From Paragonimus westermani (Eukaryota; Platyhelminthes; Trematoda; Plagiorchiida; Troglotrematidae), in NCBI GenBank assembly GCA_008508345.1, contig QNGE01002359.1, positions 53,609 to 117,608 on the forward strand: 64,000 bases of DNA, in the 5' to 3' direction. The notes under the pieces are model-generated. The model did no database searches and was not told the origin of the DNA. It was given only the letters and a program-made list of their open reading frames with translations. A program made the position numbers and the translations under genes. Positions 25,311 through 38,600 of this stretch are shown here, piece by piece. Positions within the stretch are counted from its first letter, which is position 1. Every line of letters starts with the position of its first letter.

Positions 25311-25696
25311 TCTGTTGCAAACTCAACCCGATGCATTATGTAAATCAAACAAATCTTCCAAAAATGGTTATCGAACCAAAAATTCCAAAAGTTCTTGGTG
25401 GAATCAAGTAACGCCACTATTAAACCTTGAAACTGAATTACTGGCTCAGTCAATGCTGGTCTCTCTTGGGTTATGACCTACGTATGTTTGTATTCATTTA
25501 AATGAGATATGCTTATATTGAAACTGAATCCAACTATTTCTATGAAACCTAGTGACTCCATATTCACTATGCGCACAGGAGTTTCCTGTAGAATTCGGTA
25601 TTCTAAACGAAACAGAGAGTGAACCTAAAGCAGACCACAGTTCAAACAAGGTCATGAGTGATAATCCATGGTGATAATTTCATGAAACACGCTCAC

Positions 25697-25933
25697 TTGG
25701 AGGTACGCATTTGGACCTCTTCCAGCAGCTGAAACCGCTGACAAAGCAAATCGATAATAATAGCCTGGAATTAAATGAGGCAGTCGAAGCAACCTCCGGC
25801 CAGGCAGATAGGCAAATGGACCATAGAATGCTCCACGTGGATGAGTTTGAATGCGTAGTTCATAGTGCGTGAGTGGCAAACCTCCAGTTTCTTTTGGCGG
25901 GTCCACACACAGTTCGATCATTTTCGCTTCCAC
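25697..25933 (-). CDS. FN3 domain exon of the Ig/FN3 surface protein
   Basis: These 79 codons read as most of an FN3 domain lacking the first strand. IELCVDPP is the B-strand, with Cys where Trp is usual, and GGLPLTHYELRI is the C-strand with its G-x-P-x-x-x-Y signature. LPHLIPGYYYRFALSAVSAAGRGP is split here as LPHLIPGYYYRF and ALSAVSAAGRGP, the E and F strands with the Leu-x-Pro-Gly-x-x-Tyr and A-V-x-A-x-G signatures. The acceptor has a long CT tract ending CCAG and the donor is CAA/GTGAGC. With these borders both ends are phase 0. An alternative acceptor 7 bases downstream (GGAAG) gives phase 1 and would suit the Ig exon at 47.8 kb better. A family A repeat begins within about 70 bases upstream of the exon. 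It would lie outside the cell in a ligand-binding or adhesion region. The neighbouring exon may not be the direct splice partner. Confidence 0.8.
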
Positions 25934-25997
25934 CTGGTTGTTCGGATTGAAAGACGGAAACATAACGATTTGGTTGGTAGAGGAGAAAAAACCAATT

Positions 25998-26110
25998 TTC
26001 AGGTTGTATTGCTGATAAGTAGTGTGGCAGATTCATGATTTCAGATGAGACCCAACTGTGAAAAGTTAGGGCTTCGGCTGGATTCGAACCAGCGACAGAC
26101 AGCATGCTTC
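25998..26110 (-). repeat. Family A repeat, 5'-truncated, beside the FN3 exon
   Basis: The minus strand keeps the GCATGCTGTCTGTCGCTGG stretch, the T-arm/B-box (GGTTCGAATCCAGCC) and the whole tail (AGTTGGGTCTCATCTGAAAT, CATGAATCTGCCACACTACT). The A-box half is missing. It ends about 65 bases before the acceptor of the FN3 exon at 25933 and so lies in the last part of the 22-kb intron. Confidence 0.65.
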
Positions 26111-27044
26111 AGGTTGTTTTTTATGGATATGTAGGATATTAATGCCAATGTTTGATTCCAGAGCTTGGCCAGATGGTAGTGTACAGCTTGCTATTAATCA
26201 AGACAGTGAACAAGAAAATGCTTGAAAAAATTGACCAGTATAACGTAGCCTTATAACTATATAGTAAGCGGTTGACATCACACACGGCTGTCATGAATAG
26301 TCTTGAAAAATTAGCCCGACTAGAAAAATTATCTGAATGGTGTTATTTATGTCAGTTTATAACCTAACGGCATAGTTGAAAAAGTTGTAGTGTCCGTCGG
26401 ATATCTTTCCTTACGATGACACTTGCTGCTGTATACTTCACCCGTCGTAGAATTTTGCAGGACAAGATGCATTCGTATGGATAAGATTCTTTTCACTGAG
26501 TGAATTCATTTATATTGTTGGTAGATCTTTTCTGGTCATTCCTTTTCACCGTGTCAATATCTCACTGGTTATATGCTAGATGGTTGCACTCTAAGGCTCA
26601 AGGTCTTCCGCGAAATAGACAGGCCAGCTAACGTGTTTCCCTTTTAGTCGTGCTAACGAGATGAGCAGTATGTACAAAACATTCGATAAGATAATTCCGT
26701 CACTCTCACCCTAAGGTCTGTCTCCGTGTGGGTAACAGGGTCGTCAAGCGAGTTTGTGGCTCAGAATCGAAGTCGCGACAACAGAACTACTTATACGTTT
26801 TAACGCAACTGAACCTCAAAACTATTTCCCGTCTACGAATTATGTAGGTCGGAATTGTTCACCAGAATGTGAAAGCTTGATGAAAAATCTGTTGGCCTTT
26901 TCGTTCTCGTGTCTTTCAGTGATCAGGTGATTCCCTCTAATATTCTGTTGCTGAACTTGTGCATTTACCACAAATCCTCAGATAGCTTTCCCAATTCAAA
27001 CAACGTTTACTACTCACGACACAGTGAACTCCTATATATCTAAG

Positions 27045-27195
27045 CAATGTGTGCTTTCAAGCTGAACATCACTCAACTTTGAGTGCAGCTTCCGCACACA
27101 GATGGACATTCCTGCCAGCCTAATTCGAAAAGAAACATGAGGCTCGAGTTTCGCGGTAGTTAAAGCTCGTCACTAGTGCATATACTTCTCACGGC
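27045..27195 (-). repeat. Family B body and tail
   Basis: The plus strand reads AAGCTGAACATCACTCAACT, GCTTCCGCACACAGATGGAC, GGCTCGAGTTTCGC and AGCTCGTCACTAGTGCATAT. This is the reverse complement of the body and tail seen at 10.4 and 13.1 kb. Confidence 0.5.
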
Positions 27196-29989
27196 CGGAA
27201 TGTGAAATCCGGCCACGCTATTATCAAGGAACTCTGGTGACCTGATATTAAGTACGACCGAGTTAACCTACGGAAACATCCAACCACTCTCGCCTGTGAG
27301 TAGGTAAGATGGAATGTGTATTGTGTGTACTTTTTTGAGCACTGAATTGACGGCCTAAGACACCGCCATGTAAATTCCTGCTGCCCAGCTTCCCACGACC
27401 TCAGATTCGTTGATATCTTCTGGTCGGTCCGTATGTGATGAATTCGCATGCAAGTACCGCCCACAAAGTTGTTTGCTAGCCTTAAAAGATAGTTCCTTGT
27501 TGTTTGAATCCGAAGTTCTTCGCAGTTCACTTAGTGCTTACTGATGTCATGCTCCCTAGGAACGTGAATAAATGAAGTTTGTGGTAACATTTATTTATTC
27601 AATTACACTTTTAACGGTACCAGAATAAGCAATCCAATTTAGTTTTTGCTTTCGAGACCCAATTTGTCTAAAAGTCATCCAGCGTCGGTTGCGGTACCCA
27701 TTCTTGTCACTTACAGCCTACACTCAGCTTATGTTAGTCAAAACTCTCGCGTACCCTTCAGCAACTGAATTATACTCTGTTAGAAATTGTGGCAATCTTA
27801 TGGATGTGATTGGGATACCGCTTGTGGACGTTTTGGGATGCCAAATGGTGAGTTGGTTACCATGGGGTTATTGTGTGGTAGGATACCTATTAGTTTTATT
27901 TAATGGACCAACCAGGGGCTTCTTGCTTCATACCGACGGCTTCGTTTGAACACTGTTCCTTCATCCAACTCAGAATGAACTCGTTAACTAGGGTTTGAGG
28001 GTAATGAACGGTCGGGTAACATGCGCAGTACGTGGCTTGTCCACGAGTCGACTGTTCATGCGCACTTAATGACTAAGATACTTTGCCCGACGAGTTGTTT
28101 ACTATGCACTGTGACCAACAACTGTGTTGATCGCATGGTCACCCCACCTGTTGCTTACTGCGTACCAGAATGAACAGCGTTTGAGCGCCGTATGTCTGTT
28201 CGCATCTACGTTGTGTGCAAGTGGGGCAGCCAATCCATAAGATGAGACGAATTGTAGGTAAGCACAATAAAGTTAACATTTCACTGGCAAACTGATGTTA
28301 GTCAGACATCACAAGTGATGAGGGGCAACGCAAACAATGCACATCTTCGCCATTCAAACAGATAGTACCTTAGAAACCGTACATCCTAACAACAATGCTC
28401 CAGAAAGGTAACTGAAGCGTGCCAACTGCAGCACACCTACAACAAGCCAGAGAAAAAATACCAACGCAGCAGTGACATTTAGAATCAACGAAACTTATTT
28501 CACACAATTCAGTAGAGTTTTTTGAATTCATTCGATATGGAACTTCTGACTTTAGCTCAAATGGATTGATTCATGACTCAGTTTCTTTTCTGTCTTATCT
28601 CGTATTTTGGTCACGATTTGTTGCGCGTATGTTTCGAATTAGATGACCTCGGTGTGCGTCAGTTCTTTCAGTATCATCGCTGTATTGTTCTGTTTCGCTT
28701 TCAAATTAATTGTTTTGCTTGTTCATGTGTCCTTCTCGTTTAGATTTTGATGCTGCAACTAAGCGCTCGTAATATTGGCGCGATTTCTCAGCGGGATTGA
28801 CCAATACTGCATTGGAAATCCTGGGCGGTCGACGCATTGTTCCAAAAACCGACTTGTTGCGTCCGCTTCTGCCAACTGCGTACTGAACTTAAGCTTCTAA
28901 AGTTTTTTGGGTACGGTGGGGTCTTTGGCTTGTTTAATTTGCGTGAATGTACCCGGTTTAGAAGAAACTTGCAGCGATCAAGCTTGTTCTCGATGATTCA
29001 GCATCATTTATATGGGTTAATCATGTGTGAAAAAAGTTACAGTAAATAATCGAACGACTCATTATCAGTTTCAGAAGGATCAGCTCGATTGTACAGATTA
29101 TTAATGGCTGTTAATGTAGTGGTCATGACTACGTAATCTGTTCGGTCCGGATGTGGACATCAGGCCGTGGAAGATTCAATGTTTTGTCGAGTCGCTTTTG
29201 AACACATGTTGGAGGGAAGAGTAACCGGATGGCTATGGCTTTCGCGACTGCCACCAAGCGCTGTTTGGCTTGGGAAGATCTTGCTCGTAATAGAGTCTAA
29301 ACACTCAATCGATCTCAATGGCTCATCTCGTTCTATCTGTTGCGCTCCGGTTTGTAATCAAAACATGTCCATTAGCGCTTGTACGTGTAAAACTTTATCC
29401 AACTCGGTCTACACATCTCTGATACAGAGAACAAGTAAGGATTTTCCAATCAAAAGTAGTCAATATATCATTGGGAAGAAACCGAACGCAGTCACTACGA
29501 TCCTCGGAAATTCATTCTAGAAGACCACAACTAACAACATTGAGCACGCAAGAGGAGACCACCACTAAAATGAGATACGTCGGCGACAGTTTCTCATCAG
29601 TTTTCATCTTAAAGTAATGAGGAGATAGGAGGTATATGATGTACTCCGGAGTAACATTTTGCACACTGTGATCACACACGGGAATGTAAATGATTTTAAA
29701 TAGGAATAAAAATTCCACAGGGAGAAACTCGTGTCCTAACGGACTAAGCAAACGACTTGAAAACTTTTATAATCGACATCAGCAACATTCGTCAACATCT
29801 GAGAATAACCAGAATCGACTGACAGTAAAACTGGTGGATTTCGTCGAACAACTTCAGAGTTGAAAACATGAGCATAAAAATCTACCAAAACCAGTGGACT
29901 TTCGAAGTTTGAGGTAAATAAGACAATATTAGGACCTAATGATTTCAACTTTGGACAAGAGCTCAGTGAATACGTTGACTGATAAGATG

Positions 29990-31230
29990 GAGTGCACGAA
30001 TTGAACTCAGAAGTTTATGCCGGATTTTAATCCCGAAAACGCTGAAGAAATAGAGAAGGTGATCTGCGATGATTTAAAAATAACTGAATCCAGGTTGCAT
30101 AATCTCTATCGATCAATACAAACTGATGAAACCAACAGACACACGCACACCGCATTATGTACAGACTGTTTAAGATCCACAAATCCAATTTCCCACTTCG
30201 GTTCATTATCTCCGTGTATAACGCACCGCAGCATAAATTAGCCAGTTAGCCAACCGATTTGTTTGAACTGATCATAAAAGAATATAGTTAGTACATTCTA
30301 AAAGATAGTTTTGAACGTGTGAATTTTAGGTGTCCGAAATAAGTCGATGTGTCTGTTCGATGTGACATCCGTTTACTAACATTCCGCTTCATGAAACAAA
30401 TGATAGCATTCCAGATTTTATTCAAAGTTGTAATGTTTCTTTTCCCATTTCAGCGTCTTAATGGAGACCATTATAACTCTTGCGTATAGGTAATATGAGG
30501 TTTACTATCCATACTCTTACTGTTCAACAAGTTGTACTGGGCAGTCCGCCGGGTCCGCTTTCAATGAATTTCTTCGTGACTGAAGTAGATTCTATATCAG
30601 GATGAAGCCTGTGAAAAATCAGCGTTGTACATGCACCACGCAGATGATAACCTAATCATTTTTGAGGGCTGAAACGGGCCAAATACATTATTCTTAGGGT
30701 TGAATCCAGCTCATCCGAACCCAAGGCCAACCAAGGAAAATGGAGCAAATGACTCTGTTCCTTACCTGGACGTCTTAGTCACCCAAAGATCAGACGGCAT
30801 ACTAGGAAACCTAATTGGACATCGAATGCTTCTTTTTGGTGCAATATAAGAGAAGCTCAATCGGAACGCTTTCCACAGAATACGAAGGTTATGCACTTAA
30901 AACAATCTGCCACTAGAGTTAGGCTTGCTATCAAATACTGTACAGGTCAGCAAGTACCCCTTGATATTCTCTAGGGAGTACACCAGCACCATCAACTCTA
31001 AGAAGACAGATAATGACGATACCAAAATGGACGGTGTATTTAGAACTCCAATTTCTAGAGGACAGCTGGTTAGCAGTAACAAACGAGCGTCTAGTGATTA
31101 CTCCAACCATAACCTGTGGTACCAAAAAACCGCATATGTTCTAGAGAAACAGTCTCTTCATATACGAACCAACAGTCCACACCCGTCAAATTTCAGTTTC
31201 TATAAATATTCTGCAAAATTAATCACATAG
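29990..31230 (+). mobile_element. Penelope-like element (PLE) RT pseudogene, plus strand
   Basis: PLE reverse transcriptase motifs appear in order across changing frames. RLFKIHKSNFPLRFIISVYN followed by APQHKLA (30160-30240) matches the PLE signature YG.PKIHK....RPI.S. Next come CLFDVTSV (30350) and FTNIPLHET (30370, other frame) for palm motif A. VVLGSPPGPLSMNFF (30535-30575) is motif B and YMHHADDNLIIF (30630-30660) is motif C with both catalytic Asp. PYLDVLVTQRSDG (30755-30795) matches the PLE thumb. There are several stops and at least two frameshifts, so it is dead. No GIY-YIG domain is recognisable after it. It is in the 22-kb intron of the Ig/FN3 gene, in the opposite orientation to it. 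Confidence 0.75.
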
Positions 31231-33049
31231 GGGAGATAAATCGGTAACTAGCCCCCCTTTTTAAAGAGCTTGTTTTTCCGAATGGTCGGAAACTCAGCTA
31301 AAAATGTCAGGCGCTTGTACAGATGCCGACAGATGGCACTCAGCATCACCAGTTTTAGGGCGTATAACCCAAACTGAACATCGAGTCAAACTTTGTGACG
31401 CATTCTGTTTGGTATTTTGAAGCGATCAAAAACTCATCCTCCAGATTACTGAGGTTTTGGCTATCAAACGTCATAATCCGTTCGTGCGTTCAAATGCAGC
31501 TTATGTTGACGCTGCGGCCACCCTGATGGTTAAAACGTTCGCACCTTCGATTGTCATTTTTCGTATCCCTCTGTCTAATCCCTCAACTCAACAATTTTTG
31601 CACTGTTATGAAAATTTGATAGAAATATTCGTGAACTTCATTGCTGTTCATCGTTGAAAATCATTATACACACAAAAAGAGGATTTTTCAAAGGTACTTC
31701 AATGAATTACTTATCGTCGTATAGGTCCACAGAATAACAGAGCTACCATTCTGTCAAAATTCCGATCATACTGTTCAGTTATTTGTGCACTGTTTGAATG
31801 TTAATTTGGTAAGTACTTAGCTGATTCTGATAACTATTTCACAAGTGGATTCACCAATGAGCCTTGAAATTTATACACACCTGAGTTTCTTCTCACTGCT
31901 CTTCGGGTTTGTTTCTAAGTCTACACATGACTATAAACACACGTACAACAAATTTTTTCACATGGTTTGTCTGCATTTCTGATATACTTCCCACATATTA
32001 TCCGACCATCTGCAAATGATTCATACCGTGTGTGTTGTTTGTAAAGAAGGTATTCTAAACCCATCTGCCAGTGTCACACGGAGACATACTTCTCTGATAT
32101 TTCGTACTGTAGTGTTTACGATTCATCTGATTAATTTTATTAACATTAATTGGAAGGTATATTTTACCTGAGGCCTTTACGGCATACCATCACAATCTCA
32201 TAAATGATCCAATCACTATCGACTGAACATTTGTGTCCAAACGCCATTTTTTGCATACAGATTCCCCAGCTGGTCATTAATCTGAACACGTTCGTTATTT
32301 GACTGAATTGTTTTTTTTTGTACAACTGCGATAACTCTTACGCTGCACAACAAGTGACCTGTCTACAGCTCCCCTGCACCTCAGTCCTCGACCACTCCCT
32401 AATGATTACTGCATTTCGAGCCACATGGCTACGTCATGGTATAACAGTGGATGAACAGTTATGGATTGAAGCCTATGACCGGCCCGTGGTACTGGAACAT
32501 TTTTGTCTTCCCATGGCTCCCACGTGGGTATCTCCGGATGACAACCTCGCTTGCCTATTGCCAGCTATCAATGAAGCAATGGTTCTTATCAATTCAAAAT
32601 CCATCTCATACCAGTAGCCTCATTAGACATGTTCTCAGTGTTCTAGAGCGTTCACGCCTATTCATCAGCAGACGTCCGAAATCCGACAAGGCGCTTGTTC
32701 TCATTACCCGATGCATTCGGATTCCGATATTTTCAGTGTCACACTGAATGTACTTCCCAGCGCGGCTCATAAGAACATGAAGGTCGAAAACATCTAAAGG
32801 AACACGACGTATATCATCAGGTTCTATTAGTCTAAGTTAAAGAGCTTTATGCAGTTTCGTTACGCGACTGACCTCTACAATTTTAGGTCTACGCTGAGAT
32901 GTCTCTATTCAGACATCTCCGATCCTATTACAGATCGACCAGCGGCTAGAATCAGAAGACAATCGCAATTGCTGCAATGGAACTTTTTTAACATTGATCA
33001 TGGCTGGTAGTCTGGCTCACATAACATTCTGACAGTAAAAAACAGACTC

Positions 33050-33493
33050 ATTGTGCCAAGGCATCTAAGGTTTTCCACAATTCTTCTCCAAATCCCGAAA
33101 AGTACATCGGTGTCAACCATAAGTGGCGATACGTCAGCTATCACTCCAGCTGGATTCAGCCAACCGACCCTCAAGACATATAACGTAAATTTCCCGCTTC
33201 AGGCACACGCCTATCCAGACATTGTCATTATGTCATGCAGTTTCTTGTCAAAACCAAACCTAATGAATTCTGAGCCAGTTCTACCAAACAGATCAACAAA
33301 ACCGAGATACCTGGACCCCATTCTACATGTTGACAAGTTTGTCACGAACTGGCAACCAATCGGGAAATTCGAAGTTTTACTTGGAACTGAACAAGCATCC
33401 AACGCAAATGGACTAATTTCCAAACGAGGTTCAGTTACTCATCGAAAAAATATCGTCAACATTCGAACACCAATCCTGATGACGAACGTTTGA
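33050..33493 (+). pseudogene. Open frame resembling a BEL/Pao retrotransposon protease region
   Basis: There are 146 open codons in the plus strand, one of the longest frames in the window. Its last third has KPRYLDPILHVDKF, NWQPIGKFEVLLGTEQ. This recalls the retropepsin-like A16 region of BEL/Pao Pol, where I-x-h-L-I-G-x-D ends the domain. An upstream Asp-Ser-Gly-type active site was not recognised (SGDTSAIT is the closest), so the identification is weak. After 33493 stops occur in all frames. An LTR-like repeat lies 1.8 kb downstream in the same orientation, which fits a broken LTR element but does not prove it. Confidence 0.3.
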
Positions 33494-35274
33494 CGAGATC
33501 CTAGGTCCACTTATTTCATAGCAGTCGGATCCACTAAGTCACTGGATTGATGCGTCTCTGGCACAGAGTCACGCATTCAATCAAATATCACTAACACTCA
33601 GTAAACGACTCACAGAACTAAGGGTAACCAACTGGAGTCCGAGCAAGCCTATCATACAGACAGGAAATCTGGGAGTCTCACTCTCTGGATATTCCTGTGA
33701 CCTTCATCCCTCCCCTTTATTTGTTCAGGCAATGATGACTACCTCTGCTCGCATAGTTTTGCCGAGTACAACGCCCTTAGATACTATCCTGGAACCCCAA
33801 TGACTGCGATTCTAGACAATAACGACTGAGTTGCTCGTCGTGGGTTAGATTTCTTAGCGAACCTGCTCACGTTACGTTCATTAGGGCAACAACAATTCAA
33901 CCTCAGGAACATACCCAGAGTGATCAATTTCAAACATTTCTTATTCATTTGTCAAAACTCCCGAATGATGACCAACTTAGTCTCATCTCAAGAGAGACCG
34001 CTAACCATGTCTGTGAAGAGCACTTTCCTGGTACATGAAGACCATCAGGATGACGGCGTTAAACCTCGAGAATGAAGAACAGACGCCACCGACGTTAGGT
34101 CCAATCCGGATGAATAGCACACTTTTACAGAGGAAGGAAGAGGAACGTAGCAACAAAGATACGTGACGGCCGATGGAGAAATACCTTCACCGGTAATCTA
34201 CACAAGTCTCCCGAAATTACGGACAACTTGAGTTCCATGCTTGATAACCCGGAGGTTCGTGACAACCGTCCTGCACGGAATGTGAATTTGTGTGATCGTA
34301 ACCTCGTCATCTCAATTTCCGATACCGACGTAACTAAAGTGACCCGGTCCTGAAAAGATCTTCTTTCAGACCCGACCACCTAATACTAGAAGACGTAGTT
34401 CATCTCAGAGCCAACTGGTTGGCGACGTCTTCTCTTTGCTGTTGGTTAGTAAACTTCCTCCGTAGTTGAACACTACCCGCGTGATATCTGTACGCAAGAC
34501 CATCACCCATCTTACGCCATCTGAATTCCCTCCGATTTCCGTCTAAGTGGTGGCCATGGGATGCCTTCAAAAATACATTTTAATCGTTGGGCTGCTTTAT
34601 TTACTTCCAAAATACCGCATTCCCATAAGGGGATGGAACATTCCAGACGACAACCAGTCCCCATAGCTTACTTCAAAATTTTCATACAACCCACCGCGTT
34701 TGTTCACCTGTAAACATTGAAATGCCCAAGTCCTCAAGCTTCATATCTGATTACCCACTGATGACGGCAATCGCCGCCTATGGCTCATTCAACATTTTGA
34801 GCATTTACATTCCTTCAGTTTGAAAATGTCTAGTGAATCTTGCTTCGATAGCTGCGAGTTTTCTTTCAAAAGCAGTGTTTTTTAAGGAGACGCTCTGTCT
34901 CTCCTGCTGTTTACAATGGCCTTTGATCAACATTTCTTGTTCTGTTTCGATCCTGGCTCTTCTCTAATTGCGCCAAATGGAAACTTGTGATATCCGGAAT
35001 ATACGGGAGGCAGGATACCATTGGCTCCTTTGAGATCTGCTTTAGAAATGAAGTTCGAACAATTTCAGGATACTGATGAGTAGTCGGGGGTTTGGTTTCA
35101 TATTAAATTTGATAGTTTGTTCGAAATCGGTCCTACGATGGACCACTCAAAGACTCAATGAATCCACATAAAAGCACAGAGAAGTAGATGTGTAACGGTT
35201 ATTCAGCACTGACTCTTGGAAGTGAGTGGAGCTATTATGGCACCCGTTTCCTCTGCAATTACACTTGAGGTTGC

Positions 35275-35600
35275 AGTATAGTGAGGATAAACGGTTACAC
35301 CATACTACTAGTCAGTAATCAGACAGAGACAGGTAGTTAGGTACCGAGGTGATCGGGAGAAAATGCAAGAGAGAAAACTGAAGTATACTCTGGTAATTAA
35401 CGATGTTTTTCTACACATAAACTCCGCGTTTGCAACCCTGGCGTCCCAGGATTAGTGTCATGTGTAAATGGGTGTTTGCGTTTGAGGTGGTGTTGAAGCA
35501 TGTACCTCTTGTGCTAGTGTTCTGAATGTGTAGTTCTTGTGCCGTTATTCTCATAGACTCATAATACTAACCATATCTTTCAACTGGAGCAGATTCCTGC
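35275..35600 (+). repeat. LTR-like dispersed repeat, copy 2
   Basis: It aligns with copy 1 at 5625-5940 in the same orientation, with the opening block ATAGTGAGGATAAACGGTTA and the middle block GTGTAAATGGGTGTTTGCGT. The AATAAA is not kept. It lies 1.8 kb downstream of the BEL/Pao-like frame at 33050-33493, as a 3' LTR would. The boundaries are approximate. Confidence 0.4.
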
Positions 35601-38600
35601 CAATATAACCAGCAGATTACCTACCAAAAATTCTACAACAGATGACGGCAACGCTTCTAACATTCCAGTAAATAAGTGAAAGTTTGTGGACGCATCTACT
35701 GCGAAGATTAACTAGACGACTACATCTCAGTGCTGTGCATGAGAAGATGCATACTTTTATACACTGAACAAGTAACCTAAACTTTAAGGGTTGGCTGAAG
35801 CTGCTGAAAGATATATTCAGTGTTTTTTTATTCCGACATCAATTCCTTGGTCTCGGGGTACACCAACTTCAATATCGTACGTCTCAGAGTAAAGGATCTC
35901 TTATCTACAAAACCTGTCGCCAAGAACTGCGGTCCTACAATGGGTTCTACGCCTCACTTGTTTCATCGCCCTGCAAACACACCGCTGTAAGCGACCAAAA
36001 CTGTTGTCATATTCAAGGAAGAAGCGTTTGACATTATGAGACCTTTTACGTTATACACAATGGTGCCTGCTTGTGACATTCCCCAACGAAAGCCACCTCA
36101 CCCAACTGATTACAACACTCGATCAGGATCACTTCTCACCTACATATCAAAGCTGCGCATCATGAAACAACTTAAATTCGTCGCTCATGTGGTCGTCCAA
36201 AATCTCCGAAGGAATTAAAATGCTGATGTGGTAATACTCATGGAATTCTGTTTCACATTCGCTTCCCATGCCCTCTTACTCATTCTGGCAGATACAGACG
36301 ACACAACAACATAACTACATTAGTACACAGTAGTTCGAGGAACAGGAAAATAAGACGACCAAAGAACCGCGTATTCTCGCGGTCAACTCGTTTTTGATCC
36401 CGGCATCTCGATATACAGAGGCGGTTAAACCATCGTTGTTTATGAGACTACTTGTGGCCCGTGGAAAGTAGGAGCCAAAGTCAGGTTGAAGAAGGATAAA
36501 TACGACTCTTCCCAATTCTTGGAACCGTTCTTTCACCGAAATGTCGTAATTCCCCATTTTAATTAGTGGTAGAGGTTTCGTATACCCACAACCACACAAC
36601 TTCTAACAAATGAACCTCTCACAATGTGATACCTCGGACATCTGTGCGGCATCTTTCAAAGACTCTCTCAAAATACTCGTTTCATTCTTTTGACGAAAAC
36701 ATGCACAAAATCAAACAAACTTTCACTCCTGATAGGCAAAATCGAATGCACATCATGCAATGTATGAAGCACAATATTAAGTCATGCATCTCATATGGAC
36801 AAGGGCGATGGACTTAATCTTGATGAATCATATAAAATTCTCTCGTTAAAAAATAGTTTGTTTGTGTTACTCAACAAAACCTCACATAATTTGCGTCTAC
36901 TTGATGTCTTATTTGATTTCACAGAGTGAAAATTGCTCCAAACTCCTGATTTTGTTTGCTGAATTAGTAAGCGGCCAAATTAGCAGACTATCTTGTTATT
37001 TGAAGACGGCTTAATTAAAAAAGTTTTACTCAAGAAACATTAGTAGCAACTGAATAGAAAACGCTGATAGAATCTGAAAATCTCATAATCATTAGCTATC
37101 TATAATTGCGTCGATGTCTGAAATAGGATGCATACAAAAGTACGGTCGATATAACTTAAGTCTTGTCGAACGCGTTCGAACCCTTCACGTAAGTTTCTTT
37201 GGTTGGGTTCGATGTCCAAACTGGTGAATGATTTAGTGGCAGTATAGATAAAACCACTTCCTTTACGTAGCTAACATATAATTCGGGTTCTAGTAATAAA
37301 GTTCGTGAATAACTGTTATCAAGCGGTGATCACGAGAACTACTGCTAAAGCCATGAGAGTCACGGAGTGAAAAATGTACACTAATAAAAACCGGATGAAA
37401 AACGAAAAATTAACTGAATATTCATTTACACATATCCGCACTATCGTTCAACATAGTCCCGCCACATACGAAGAGAAAAACGTGACTGACAAACTGTGTC
37501 ATACAGTGGAAGGAAACCAGACACTTAGAGGAGTAATTCTTTGCATATTTAATGCGTCTTCAGGGTTGTTGATCCTCTCGTCTATAATTCATTGGGACTT
37601 GTCCGCGGTATTCTGTTTCATACGTCCCAGTATCAGATACAACGTCCTCAACGAAAAACTTTATTCACCAATGACCGGTTGTTTCTAGCTCTAAATTCTG
37701 TCACGTTATACCTGCCTCATGATCAACAACAAAATTATTTGTGAAACTGCCCTGATTACACGTTTGTCGTCATCATTAGTAGAATTATGTTCCTGTCCTT
37801 TGAAGCGGGGAAACCAAATTGAGATTATACACTAATGACGTACGACTCACTCTGAACGATAAGCAACCCGCAATGATGTGATACACGTAAAAATTATGGA
37901 TAAGCTATAAACTCAGTCTACGCTTACAAAATGTCACGTTTGGACCTGTGAGTGTTGGCCATATTCTGAGTCACAGTGTTACTACTCGTTGCCTAGGTAA
38001 CTACAAGCCTTGTTATTTACAACAGATATCACCCTCAGATGAAGTTAGAGTGCTCATGTGATGTTGCGTAAGGTGTATTTTACTCTAACCAATTTCGGTT
38101 GTGATACGCGAACCATGCTTGATGGACGTACATTAAGTCAGGTAGGTGTGAAGTAGGAATGAACCACCGGTTGCAACAGGGATAGCACACTGAACCATTA
38201 GTAAACTAGTCACTAATCGAGTAGATAATGAAGACTATGAAATGCAGCAACCAGCTTTTCACATTTCGAGTAGGGAACCGTCAGCACGGACAATATCGAT
38301 CTAGCGGTGATGCACGCGGAAATGTGCGAGCTAACACCTATGGAAAGTCAATGAGAAAGCGTTAACGTAAAGTAATTCTTCACTCAATCTGTTCAGAAAT
38401 TGGTTGTTTTAACTAACGACAATCTACTTGATCGTTAACTAGTTTATCTGTGACGTCGTAGACTATCAGTGGTTCACTCCCATCCCATATGCATTTGAAC
38501 AAATGCATGTCCGTTGGTCATAGTCCCTTCGTTGTAACCAATCACACCGGTCGAAATATCTTCATTGTTTACTTACGAGCTGCTATCTGAACACTGAAAG

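Larger units (their letters stand above)
19719..25696. other. Intron or introns between FN3 exons (about 6 kb)
   Basis: No further FN3 strand could be recognised. It holds family B and family A fragments. The region 24348-24750 is open on both strands without a recognisable product. The phase 0 donor at 25697 does not match the phase 2 acceptor at 19719, so a small exon may be hidden here. Confidence 0.5.

Noticed and set aside
27189..27530. 113-codon minus-strand open frame
   Set aside because: It overlaps the end of a family B repeat and shows no known motif.
29167..29520. 117-codon plus-strand open frame
   Set aside because: No known domain and no good splice borders. Cys residues are scattered without a pattern.
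35062..35090. CTGATGAG hammerhead-like start
   Set aside because: The following bases give GGGGG instead of GAAA and no stem II forms.
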